A stretch of DNA of 64,000 nucleotides, from assembly GCF_021462225.1 (NCBI RefSeq), contig NC_061816.1, forward strand, positions 9,821,390-9,885,389, written 5' to 3'. Numbering within the stretch: position 1 is the stretch's first letter; each line of letters starts with the position of its first letter. Positions 21,695-32,802 of the stretch are shown in pieces. The translations under genes and the position numbers were made by a program. This DNA comes from Girardinichthys multiradiatus (taxonomy: Eukaryota; Chordata; Actinopteri; Cyprinodontiformes; Goodeidae). The notes beneath the pieces are model-generated. The model worked only from the letters and a program-made list of their open reading frames with translations. It did no database searches and was not told the DNA's origin.

Positions 21695-21856
21695 ATGGAG
21701 CGCGTCCAGCACATGACCAAGTCGGCCATCCGTCGAGCATCTCAGATCGAGGTGACCCCCCAGGCCAAGAGGAACCTGCAGGAGCTGTTTGTCAACTTCA
21801 CACTCATCCTCATCTGTCTGCTTCTCATTTACATCATCGTCCTCCTGAGCAGCTGA
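21695..21856 (+). CDS. pln: Phospholamban (PLN)
   Basis: A 53-residue small membrane protein of the sarcoplasmic reticulum that binds and inhibits the SERCA calcium pump, chiefly in heart muscle. Start: ATG at 21695; stop TGA 21854-21856. The cytosolic helix (residues 1-20) holds S-A-I-R-R-A-S, so the protein kinase A site Ser16 with Arg13-Arg14 is present. The next residue is Gln, not the Thr17 used by CaMKII in mammals. A hinge with T-P-Q-A-K leads to the transmembrane helix (about 31-51). The Leu/Ile zipper positions Leu37, Ile40, Leu44, Ile47 and Leu51 that hold the pentamer are all kept, and so is Asn34. Of the three mammalian cysteines only Cys41 remains; 36 is Thr and 46 is Tyr. The tail ends in two serines, one residue longer than the human 52-residue protein. 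The reading frame is complete in one exon. The assignment is very secure. Confidence 0.97.
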   Translation: MERVQHMTKSAIRRASQIEVTPQAKRNLQELFVNFTLILICLLLIYIIVLLSS

Positions 21857-22484
21857 GAGTGGAAGAGATAAATGCAGAGTCTGGCAGAGCTCAAGTGCTG
21901 AAAAAGCAAGTTTCCTGATAAAATTCAGATTTTTTTAAATAAGTCATTAAATCTCTGCTTCTCTTGTTTAATCACAAGCAACATTATTCAACATTTATTC
22001 AATTTCTCTCTATGCACTGCATTATTCTGATTACACTTTGTATAAATAATATTAAACAAGATGCACAAGTGGGCAACATTAACATATCTCTGAGGTTTGC
22101 TTCGTGTTGCTACCATCACACGCATGAACGTGGTTAGTTGACTGAGAGACATAAACGTCACAACTGCTATTATTAAAAAGAACATTTCTACAGCAACAAG
22201 TGTGGTTTGACATGACAAATTTCTCTTTATATGTTTAACCCTTAAGAGGTCCTTTAATCCACTGATGCATTTGCCCCTAAGCTTCCTAAACTGCCGTAAA
22301 AGTAATATATATTGATTTTTCTCATCCCAAACATGTCAGTCTTTTAAATCTACTTCAGGCTGAAATATTTATAGTAACTATTATTTATATTTTGGGGTTT
22401 GTAAAGGGGGTCTGTAAGTAAAGTTTGGATTGTTTTATAAAAGCAAAATAAGAAACTTAATTAATTAAATAATTAGCAATTGGA

Positions 22485-22543
22485 TGGAAAAGAAAGATGA
22501 CTTTGGCACCATCTGGTGGCAAACAGCTAAAAATGGAGGACTG
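22485..22543 (-). promoter_or_regulatory. Short dispersed repeat with CTCF-like core, copy 1
   Basis: AAAGATGACTTTGGCACC followed by ATCTGGTGGCAAA. On the - strand the core reads GCCACCAGATGGTGCC, close to the CTCF consensus. The flanking bases match copy 2 at 23782-23835, so the motif came as part of a repeat. Binding is not shown. Confidence 0.45.
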
Positions 22544-23439
22544 GCAGCACATAACTGGTTGTAAAATTCAGATTTAAAATGTTCTTCCTAGAACTTACAT
22601 CTTTTTAAAATTAATTTTGGAAGCAACATTTAGAAATGTATCATAAAGAATAAGGTGCATTGGTTTATGTTTCACATATTTTACAAAAATCCAACAAAAG
22701 GTTTCAGCCAAATCGTGTTAGTGGCATAAATAGAAAATCAAAAATGCTTCACTTTTTCATTCACTTATTAGTCTGCAATAAAGCAGTTTTAAAGTGTTGA
22801 GTACAAATAAATCACTTCATTGCTCATAAAACACGTCATGTCAACAGGACTGCAGTCAAGTTTTATTTCTCACGGTTTGTTGTGTGAAATTCCTGTAAAT
22901 TTGTTGGTGTTCAATAACTCAATTTTATATTGAAGCAACAAGATGCGATGTAAATGGCAGGAAAAACATTTTTTGTCATACCTTTAGTTACGATGATTTC
23001 AGTTCTATGCTTGCAAGTCTTTTATAGACATGACTTCCTTATTTAAGACGGAGAATAAGTAAAATAAATGTTTTCATTTTTTTACTTGAACGTCTGATTT
23101 CTAAACTGTCAAACACAGAATAAACAGAATAATTACATATTTGAGATTTGTGTTTGTTCCGTTTTCTACTCAACCTTCCCCTAGAAGCTCAGGAGGGATT
23201 GGTGGGTTTATACTATGCAAATTCAACTGTACTGGTGCTAAAAGTGAAAAAGCTAAAGATGATTCTCACTTTGTAAAGTAAAAGTACTGCTAGAGTTGAG
23301 ATGCTGTTTGTGCTTTAGTAGACTTCAACTACAACACCTGAACTAGATAAGGATGACATTTTGTCTTAAGACAATATTATTTTACTTACCGTTTATATAT
23401 AAATGTGCATGAGGACATGAATATGAGACTAGGAACTCC

Positions 23440-23640
23440 TACCTTCTTCCTCCTACATGGAGCATGTCATGCCTATTGTTAGCTATGATGGTGAACTTGT
23501 GATACTGTGGGCCTGTTTCTCTTCCAAAGGCCCTGGAAGTAAAATGTCAGAAAAAAATAAATCAGTTCATCAGTGGGTCTTTCAGGAGGACAATGATGAA
23601 AAAAAATTTAAAATAAACAGAAATTTCACCAGATGCAAAA
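23440..23640 (+). mobile_element. Tc1/mariner relic fragment, family B
   Basis: The 102-codon frame from 23457 reads L-W-A-C-F-S-S-K-G-P-G and then W-V-F-Q-E-D-N-D, which are the segment between first and second catalytic Asp and the second Asp itself, joined with a deletion. GGGCCTGTTTCTCTTCCAAAGG matches the copies at 5930 and 54205. Confidence 0.7.
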
Positions 23641-23781
23641 TCAACCTCCATCCACTGTCATTACAGCCCCCACACCTTAATTCTGTAAAAGCCTTCAGGT
23701 TGAGCTGTAAATATGCCTCTGTCTGTTTTAATGCAGAGCTGAATATGAAAAAAAACAGACACTGAAGACAAAACTGTTTGC

Positions 23782-23835
23782 AAAGGAAAAAGATGACTGG
23801 TGCCACCTAGTGGCAAAACATTCAATTGGAGGATG
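23782..23835 (-). promoter_or_regulatory. Short dispersed repeat with CTCF-like core, copy 2
   Basis: AAAGATGACTGGTGCC followed by ACCTAGTGGCAAAA. On the - strand the core is CCACTAGGTGGCACC, a good match to the CTCF consensus. Same orientation as copy 1, 1.3 kb away. Confidence 0.5.
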
Positions 23836-26394
23836 TTGTATTGCCGTTACTTAAATCTAATTTAGTCAAGAGGAAATAAAATAAATTCCTTCTTACGTCC
23901 CATCACTGTTTTTACAAATATAAATAAATTGGTATTCACCTTGTAAGGCACTGTCAGCTGTTCTTTCTAAAACTTAATTATATGTGACAAAAAATACAAA
24001 AATATTCCCAATTTCTCCTTATGTGAAAGCTATGTTGGAAAAAGTAATCAAAAGCCATTTATTTTGATCATAATGGGCTGTTTTGCAATGTCTGGAACAT
24101 TTTATTCAGCCTCATAATATTTCAATAAATAAAAGTGTTTAGTTCAAATTCTTCAGATGTAGGAAGAATGTAGTTGTGGCTGAAAACGACAAACAAGGAC
24201 TGAAAAATTCTCAAACAGGTTATTTTCTCACAATCAGTGTTTTATTGTTCCATAACATACAATAGAAGTGATATAAATATAAATATTGTTATAACTGTAA
24301 TGTGTTTACGTCAAAATGGACATGACAGATATGTAATTATGAGTTTTATGTTACCTTCAGACCACTTTCAGTTCAGTTAAATAACACAGTTGTATTTATT
24401 TCATTTCTGTCAACTTTTGACATTTTAAACAATAAATAACAGAGTAAAAAAATAAAACAAAGCTTGCTTTTTAAAACATATTAAATATAACAGTTCGAAA
24501 ATGCATTACAAACATTGCAACGGTTCTTTAACCATTATCATGAGACCTGTTTTCGATTCTTAAAAAGGAAAATTAGATAATATTTATCAAGCTAAAAAAT
24601 TAAAGACTTCTGCACTGTAGAGTGCAGATATCTAAGATAAATGCCCATATTTTATAGTCATCAAATTAATCTAAACATCACAGTGTGCATGAAGCAATGA
24701 ACCAGCTGCGGTTCAGTGTATCTGGACCTCAATCCCGTAAAGATCCCATGAACTCTTCTTTCTTCCTTCCTTTCTTTTTACATAGAGGTATTTACAATTA
24801 AGCCATTTTAGCACATTCAGCACAACTTCAGAGACTAGATGCTTCATTTGTGACAGACAGGACAAATTTCTGGGTCCTTTATAATGTTTAACTTGTTTCA
24901 GAAAGTGTTGAACTCTACATTTAATGAGAAGGTTTTAAGATGCAATATGAGCTCATTAATGAAGCTCATTATTCTCAAACTTTTGACCAAACCGGCTCTG
25001 GAAAATAAGTACAGCACCCTCTGCATTTACCGGAACCTCTAGTCATTTGTTGTACAAGTTATTAGGAGTAGGGGTGCCGATAAATGAGGAGGGCACTAAA
25101 GCATTTCATGAAAGGTCAAATAAGGAGTCTGATCAGATAATATTTTAATTTCTGACTTTTTAAATATTGTGGGGATTAAACACAAATACATGTGACAAGT
25201 ATGCCTAATAGTGTTTTTTTTTAATAAAACATTTTAAGTTTGAATTATATTCTTCTGTGTGTGAAGCATAAGCTAAACTATAAGAGTTTAAACACTTCCT
25301 GAATGTCTGCGGCCTCTGCTTGTTCTGTAAAGGAAGACGAGTGCTCATCGGACTGAACTTAGACGTTTACGTGTTGGACTCTAAAACGCACGTCTGACTT
25401 TCCAAGAACAAAGCGGGCCTCTTTTGGGTTGAGGATGAGCATGCAGCTTGGAAAACTGTACAGATTTCTGAATGGAATCCAGCACAATAACTATGTAAAA
25501 CTTCAAGTTTAAAAAAATAGGACGGTACACTGAAAAGGTATGAGTTTTCAAGTGAAAGAGAGCAGCATGAGTGTTTCTGTTTTCACATGCTCCAGGGTCT
25601 GTCCTTACAGCCAGAGACATGCAGCAGAGAAGTTCAGGCCCTAAAACTAACGCTGAGTTTCTAATTAGACTTGGACTAAACGCTCCTTGGCATTAAATAA
25701 TAAACATTTTAAAAAAATCAACTGCACACCATCGGCAGAACTCTTCCTCTTTACATCTCTCGTCCTGTGGTGTAAGAAGCAGACCACAGGAAAAACAGTA
25801 GCTTCATATGTTATAAATAGTGGAGTAACAAAAATACAAGGGGCGCTTGGTTTGGTTTGTCTGCGTGTTTCTCCTCCGGAGATTGTTGTGGCGTCAGAAG
25901 CTGTAAACCAAGCCCCCCTCGGTTAGCTCGGATGTTTGAAAATGACCCTCATACATGTACTGTATGTACACAGTCAAAGCACCGGGACAGCAAGCTAAAG
26001 TTAAGGTTTTATTTTGTCGCTCTTGCTGGTGGTGTCGTAATTGTTACAGCAGAGGCCAAAAAGCTCAACCAGAGCCAACATGGATGACAAGTGCATGAAG
26101 ATACACATGAGCATAAAGGCAGGCAGATCCCAATCCACTGAGTTCAAAATCACATCAAAAACCAAATCAATCAATGGTTTCGGCAGAAATAATATTACTA
26201 CACGGCAAATAATTTACAAGTAGGTGTAGCAGAGTAATATCCTTAAAACCGTTTAAGGATGAAGGCAACAAACGCTGTACATGTTGAGTAAAATGGGTTG
26301 TTCCAGACACTGCTCAGAAAACCGAATCATATAAGGAAGAGCAAAAAGTGATCAGCTCCAGGGTGATTAAGGAAGCTCTACAGTTACCTGTGAG

Positions 26395-26620
26395 AAAATG
26401 CGTAAGCGGAGCCAGGAAGACAAGGCTTTATGGTATGGGAATCTATCTCACACTGTGATGTAAAGCCTATTTATCCCATTCCAGGGATAATAGATCAGTT
26501 TCAAACAATCAAGAAACTCATGGAGGCCACGTCATCCAATGCTAAAAAGGATGTGCCCTTAAAATTAGCGTTTCAAGAGGATAATGACCAGAAATGCACC
26601 AGTAAGAGAGCAGCATTTTG
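26395..26620 (+). mobile_element. Tc1/mariner relic fragment, unassigned
   Basis: The frame from 26430 reads M-V-W-E-S-I-S and, at about 26565-26600, F-Q-E-D-N-D-Q-K-C-T-S-K, corresponding to the M-V-W-G and Q-D-N-D-P-K-H-T motifs of Tc1 transposases. Neither end is recognisable. Confidence 0.55.
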
Positions 26621-26938
26621 TTTCTAGACCAGCAGGTTTTTAATTTTCAACTGGGAATCAAATGTTTAGGAGGTATTTACCAATCTTTTACCCTACTTTA
26701 CATATTAAAGAGCCAGCTTTACTACGCAATTGGAGCAAAATTAAAAATTGTTTTGTTCTAATTGTTTTTGTTATTCCAAATAAAATAAAATTAAAGTGTT
26801 CTGAGCTTTTGCTGCCTTTCAGATTTAAACTGCCCCAAACCTAAATGTAACTCATAAAAACTGTGAAATTAAATAAAAATGTTTTAGTTACTTTCGGTTT
26901 GATGTTCCTTACAGAAATGATCCACGCCGATATTGAAA

Positions 26939-27930
26939 TTTAGACGTTTACATACACTAAGATTACTGTGCCTTTAAACGATTTGGGAAAGCCAAGGTGA
27001 TGAAGGCGTTGTAAGCTTCTGATAAATTAATTTACATTCCAATTAACACTGGAGTTAAATGAAAGGACACCTGCTAATGTGTATAAAGGCAACACCTCAA
27101 ACAAACAAACAGCTTTCTTGTGGAACATCATGGAAAAGTCAAAAGAAATCAGCCAAGATATCAAAAAGACTATGGATCTCCATAAATCTACAACTTCTAG
27201 ATTCCTAAGTATGTTCATCTAAAACAATTATATGCAGTTACTGTATAAACATCATGGGGATGTCGAGCCATAATACTGTTCGGGAAGGAGATGTTTTCTG
27301 TGTTCCAGAGATGAACTTGTCTTGGTGTGAAATGTATGAATCAACACCAAAATTAAAGCAAAATGCCTTGTGAAGATACTGACTGAAACCGGTAAGAGTT
27401 AAAAGGTCCGGCATGTCCTGAAAGGTTGCTCAGAAGTCATCACTCCAAAAGCAACATGGAAAGCCAGATTACAGTCTGCTATGGCACTCAGGGTCAACTA
27501 ATCGTTATTTCTGGAGACATATCCTGCGCTCTAATCAAGCTAAAGTTGCTGTGTTTAGCCACAATGACCATGGTTACGTTTGGAAGTGAAAGAAGGAAGC
27601 TTGCAAAGCTTGAACACAGCATCCTGGTGGTTGCACCATCATGTTGTGGGGATGTTTTGCTGCAGGAGGGACTGGTGCGCTTAACAAAATAGAAGGGATC
27701 ATGACGTATTGAAGCAAAACCTCAAGAAATAAACCACGGAGTTAAAGTTTGGGCACAAAATGGGTTTCCCAATTTGCCAGTAACTCCAAGCATACCTCCA
27801 AATGGTCTGAGGCGGTCATCACAAAGCCCTTATTTTTGTCCCATAAAAATTTGTGGGCATAGCTCAAAGAGCAAGACGACCTTCTTATTCTCTTTGGAGG
27901 ACTGGGCCAAAATTTCAGCTATTTATTGTA
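26939..27930 (+). mobile_element. Sleeping Beauty-like (salmonid-type Tc1) relic
   Basis: Opens with AGACGTTTACATACACTAAG (26942-26961), the inner part of the left repeat of salmonid-type Tc1 elements, and then GATTACTGTGCCTTTAAACG. The start region CATCATGGAAAAGTCAAAAGAAAT at 27127 corresponds to the transposase ATG. Further matches: GGGAAGGAGATGTTTTCTGTG (27283), CCACAATGACCATGGTTACGT (27559), CATCATGTTGTGGGGATG (27637), GCAGGAGGGACTGGTGCGCTT (27662), CAAAGCCCTTATTTTTGTCC (27822) and TTTGTGGGCATAGCTCAAAG (27850). Frames are broken throughout and the right end is missing. Family recognised from memory. Confidence 0.85.
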
Positions 27931-28111
27931 AAAGAATTGGGTTAAATATAAAAAATAAAAGATTATTCCACCAAATACTAAAGAAATGGATGTATACCTC
28001 TGAATCTGAGCAAAAAAAAAAAGTCGCACTATTTCTGCTATTTTAGAAGTAAAATTAGAGTTATTAAACAAAAACTAACCGGTATCCCCTCTCCTCAAGC
28101 TATTGTGAACC

Positions 28112-28117
28112 TTTAAT
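28112..28117 (-). promoter_or_regulatory. Possible FAM184A poly(A) signal
   Basis: ATTAAA on the - strand, about 220 bases beyond the FAM184A stop codon. A common variant signal, but such hexamers are frequent in AT-rich DNA. Confidence 0.2.
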
Positions 28118-28335
28118 AACGATGAAGCACTGGGAAGTCCATCATCTTCTAGGTCACCATGTATGGAAGCCCTAAGATAGAAGTCACACTGGAAGCATGA
28201 AATGCTGCAATGAGGACTGGATGTCTGATATCCCAATCCATCGAATGAGTCAAATCGTGCCGTTTGATCACCGTCAAACTTTAGCTCTCTGTCCCATAAC
28301 TTTTTTTTAAAAAGAACTGGGGTATTTTTTGCCAG

Positions 28336-28450
28336 TCAGAAAGAGAAGTACAGGGAGTACAAGTCCTCCTCCTTTAGAACGTATTCTTTCCCTTTTTTTG
28401 CCTCGATCCCCCTGGAGTCTGATGGTGTGGGAGCGCTGGCTTCAGGAAGG
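28336..28450 (-). CDS. fam184a: FAM184A last coding exon with stop codon
   Basis: Acceptor TTTCCCTCAG ends at 28451. One base completes the codon left open by the previous exon, then 37 codons: L-P-E-A-S-A-P-T-P-S-D, a Lys-rich middle and the end L-Y-S-L-Y-F-S-F before TGA (28338-28336). The aromatic ending resembles the Y-F-T-F end of the human protein, which is the main reason for the assignment. The middle is diverged. Confidence 0.72.
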
Positions 28451-28691
28451 CTGAGGGAAATAAAGAAACATAACAGCTTTTAAATGAAGAGAAGGAAACG
28501 ACAGAGAGAGCATAAAATAATAGTTATTGGCTCGTGTGTTGTAATTGCAGGCTGAACCAGTGACAGAGTATAATGATGGGGGATCCAGGGAGGGCTTTAG
28601 ATGGATAAAATGGCCCAAAAACAAAGCAGATCAACGTTCCTGAACAAATCCTCGGGTTTCACACCAACTCCTCGATTTAGCTGCATTTATT

Positions 28692-28705
28692 CCCCCCTGG
28701 TGGCA
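28692..28705 (-). promoter_or_regulatory. CTCF-like core motif in the last FAM184A intron
   Basis: On the - strand GCCACCAGGGGGG, close to the CTCF consensus core. It shares the TTTGCCACCAG context with the two intergenic copies, but its flanks do not match them. Confidence 0.4.
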
Positions 28706-28800
28706 AACTTTCCAGTTATTAGTTATTTCTAATCAGCTGCAGCAAGCAGCACTCCTTCATCTGTTTGCTTTGTGTCCGCTGAAAACAGAGGCAGCAATAG

Positions 28801-28801
28801 T

Positions 28802-28869
<68 letters not shown>

Positions 28870-28871
28870 TC
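28801..28871 (+). repeat. (TTCT) microsatellite, about 18 copies
   Basis: Perfect TTCT/CTTT tetranucleotides for 71 bp in the last FAM184A intron, giving a (AAGA) tract in the transcript. It explains the Ser/Phe/Leu and Lys/Glu repeats of the frames crossing it. Confidence 0.98.
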
Positions 28872-29547
28872 CACTCCTAAGTTGCCGCAGTGCAGTTTTC
28901 TCCCTTTTAGGTCCCACTGAGACTGATTTGAACTTGCAAAGTTTTGAGTTTTTCACCTATTTATTTGCCACCAGCAGCAAATGGAGATGAATGTGTGGAT
29001 GTGAGGTAAAACTGTCCGTCATAGTGAAATGGAAGGAAATGAAAAATGGGATGTTCAGACACAGTGGACAGAAAAATGGATTATGCATTAATTATTTTTG
29101 TGTATTGACCCTGATCTAATGAAGTCAGGCTGCAAAGACTGCAGCGTTGTGTGAAATGAGTCGATCAGAGCCAGGGTCCGTGATGGCTCCAGGCCGAAAT
29201 TAAAATTCCAATTTAAATCCCGCTTGGCTCATATTTAGTTTTTCCACACTCTTTAACACTCAGTGTGAACACAAAGGACTACATTTTAACTAAAACTTAG
29301 TTTTAACACTTCATAACTTTAAAATCTCAACTTCACAATAATGATGCTGAAAACTGAAAGTCCTCCTGTGGAACAATTTTAAGCGTTGAAACCTGCACAA
29401 ATGAGGGTCAATGTCTTAAAATTATTCATGCCTTTTTGGATTTTTTAACATTTTTCACTAACTAACATTTTTATGTATTTTATTAGAATTCTACATGACA
29501 GACCACGGACGGACGGATGAATGGATGGATAATCAATAAACACATAG

Positions 29548-32479
29548 ATGGTTGGATGATGGATGGATGACAAACAGATGGTTGGATGATGGATGGATGA
29601 CAAACAGATGGTTGGATGATGGATGGATGAAAAACAGATGTTTGGATGATGGATGGATGACAAACAGATGGTTGGATGATGGATGGATGACAAACAGATG
29701 GTTGGATGATGGATGGATGACAAACAGATGGTTGGATGATGGATGGATGAAAAACAGATGTTTGGATGATGGATGGATGACAAACAGATGGTTGGATGAT
29801 GGATGGATGACAAACAGATGGTTGGATGATGGATGGATGAAAAACAGATGTTTGGATGATGGATGGATGACAAACAGATGTTTGGATGATGGATGGATGA
29901 CAAACAGATGGTTGGATGATGGATGGATGACAAACAGATGGTTGGATGATGGATGGATGAAAAACAGATGTTTGGATGATGGATGGATGACAAACAGATG
30001 GTTGGATGATGGATGGATGACAAACAGATGGTTGGATGATGGATGGATGACAAACAGATGGTTGGATGATGGATGGATGAAAAACAGATGTTTGGATGAT
30101 GGATGGATGACAAACAGATGGTTGGATGATGGATGGATGACAAACAGATGGTTGGATGATGGATGGATGAAAAACAGATGTTTGGATGATGGATGGATGA
30201 CAAACAGATGTTTGGATGATGGATGGATGACAAACAGATGGTTGGATGATGGATGGATGACAAACAGATGGTTGGATGATGGATGGATGACAAACAGATG
30301 GTTGGATGATGGATGGATGACAAACAGATGGTTGGATGATGGATGGATGAAAAACAGATGTTTGGATGATGGATGGATGACAAACAGATGTTTGGATGAT
30401 GGATGGATGACAAACAGATGGTTGGATGATGGATGGATGACAAACAGATGGTTGGATGATGGATGGATGAAAAACAGATGTTTGGATGATGGATGGATGA
30501 CAAACAGATGTTTGGATGATGGATGGATGACAAACAGATGGTTGGATGATGGATGGATGACAAACAGATGGTTGGATGATGGATGGATGACAAACAGATG
30601 GTTGGATGACGGATGGATGACAAAAAGATGGTTGGATGATGGATGGATGACAAACAGATGGTTGGATGACGGATGGATGACAAAAAGATGGTTGGATGAT
30701 GGATGGATGACAAACAGATGGTGGGACGATGGATGGATGAAAAACAGATGGTTGGATGATGGATGGATGACAAACAGATGGTTGGATGACGGATGGATGA
30801 CAAAAAGATGGTTGGATGATGGATGGATGACAAACAGATGGTTGGATGACGGATGGATGACAAACAGATGGTTGGATGATGGATGGATGACAAACAGATG
30901 GTTGGATGATGGATGGATGACAAACAGATGGTTGGATGACGGATGGATGACAAAAAGATGGTTGGATGACGGATGGATGACAAACAGATGGTTGGATGAT
31001 GGATGGATGACAAACAGATGGTTGGATGATGGATGGATGACAAACAGATGGTTGGATGATGGATGGATGACAAACAGATGGTTGGATGACGGATGGATGA
31101 CAAAAAGATGGTTGGATGACGGATGGATGACAAACAGATGGTTGGATGATGGATGGATGACAAACAGATGGTTGGATGACGGATGGATGACAAACAGATG
31201 GTTGGATGACGGATGGATGACAAACAGATGGTTGGATGACGGATGGATGACAAACAGATGGTTGGATGATGGATGGATGACAAACAGATGGTTGGATGAT
31301 GGATGGATGAAAAACAGATGGTTGGATGATGGATGGATGACAAACAGATGGTTGGATGATGGATGGATGACAAACAGATGGTTGGATGATGGATGGATGA
31401 CAAACAGATGGTTGGATGATGGATGGATGACAAACAGATGGTTGGATGATGGATGGATGACAAACAGATGGTTGGATGATGGATGGATGACAAACAGATG
31501 GTTGGATGATGGATGGATGACAAACAGATGGTTGGATGATGGATGGATGACAAACAGATGGTTGGATGATGGATGGATGACAAACAGATGGTTGGATGAT
31601 GGATGGATGACAAACAGATGGTTGGATGATGGATGGATGACAAACAGATGTTTGGATGATGGATGGATGACAAACAGATGGTTGGATGATGGATGGATGA
31701 CAAACAGATGGTTGGATGATGGATGGATGACAAACAGATGGTTGGATGATGGATGGATGACAAACAGATGGTTGGATGATGGATGGATGACAAACAGATG
31801 GTTGGATGACGGATGGATGACAAACAGATGGTTGGATGACGGATGGATGAAAAACAGATGGTTGGATGATGGATGGATGACAAACAGATGGTTGGATGAT
31901 GGATGAATGACAAACAGATGGTTGGATGATGGATGGATGACAAACAGATGGTTGGACGATGGATGGATGACAAACAGATGGTTGGACGATGGATGGATGA
32001 CAAACAGATGGTTGGATGATGGATGGATGACAAACAGATGGTTGGATGATGGATGGATGAAAAACAGATGGTTGGATGATGGATGGATGACAAACAGATG
32101 GTTGGATGATGGATGGATGACAAACAGATGGTTGGATGATGGATGGATGACAAACAGATGGTTGGATGATGGATGGATGACAAACAGATGGTTGGATGAT
32201 GGATGAATGACAAACAGATGGTTGGATGATGGATGGATGACAAACAGATGGTTGGATGATGGATGAATGACAAACAGATGGTTGGATGATGGATGAATGA
32301 CAAACAGATGGTTGGATGATGGATGGATGACAAACAGATGGTTGGATGATGGATGAATGACAAACAGATGGTTGGATGATGGATGGATGACAAACAGATG
32401 GTTGGATGATGGATGGATGACAAACAGATGGTTGGATGATGGATGAATGACAAACAGATGGTTGGATGATGGATGGATG
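29548..32479 (+). repeat. 30-bp minisatellite, about 97 copies
   Basis: A unit of GGATGATGGATGGATGACAA plus ACAGATGGTT repeats for 2.9 kb without a single insertion or deletion. Units differ only by point changes that are grouped: an A-for-C / T-for-G type (GATGAAAAACAGATGTTT) between 29630 and 30520, a GATGACGGATGG / CAAAAAG type between 30600 and 31260, and a GGATGAATGA type between 31900 and 32450. A block of 11 units (330 bp, from about 29631) is duplicated head to tail. As 30 is divisible by 3, long open frames exist on both strands; they are not genes. It lies within the last intron of FAM184A. Confidence 0.98.
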
Positions 32480-32802
32480 CAACAAGTAAAGTTAAACTTT
32501 TAACTTCACTGCTCTAGTTTTTTTGGTCCATCACATAAAAATCCCAATAAAACAAAGTTTGTGGTTATATTGTAAAAAACGTGGAAGATCTCAGGAGGTA
32601 TGAATTCTTTGTTCAACACAATAAACCCATAAGCTGCATCTATCAGGGCTGAGGGAGTGTTTGGGGACTGAAGAAAGAATAAAACCAACAAGTCATTTAA
32701 CAAATGCAGGTGAGGTTGCAGCAAATGTGAACACATTATCGGTTTGCAGTGAAATCAATGTAAACTGTTGCAGCGGCGGCGGGAACTCACATCGTTTCTC
32801 AC

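Larger units (their letters stand above)
21857..26394. other. pln 3' flank and intergenic sequence
   Basis: AT-rich sequence with several possible AATAAA/ATTAAA poly(A) signals (ATTAAA near 21946, AATAAA near 22779), so the 3' end of pln cannot be fixed. It contains the two short CTCF-like repeats and a family B relic listed separately. No further exon recognised. Confidence 0.45.

Noticed and set aside
21529..21918. 129-codon + strand frame over pln in another register
   Set aside because: The phospholamban frame inside it is unmistakable; the longer frame has no similarity that I recognise.
21857..28335. mcm9, asf1a or cep85l exons expected from human gene order
   Set aside because: I searched by eye on both strands and saw no matching peptide; a protein search would be needed to exclude small exons.
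28729..28990. Frames with K-K-E-R or F-L-S repeats
   Set aside because: They cross the TTCT microsatellite and have no other support.
29548..32479. CRISPR-like array of 30-bp repeats
   Set aside because: Units are directly contiguous with no spacers, and the genome is that of a vertebrate.
29445..32485. Open frames of 1002, 1000, 784 and 99 codons on both strands
   Set aside because: They are translations of the 30-bp minisatellite; the unit length is a multiple of three and has no stop. No start context, promoter or unique sequence supports a gene.
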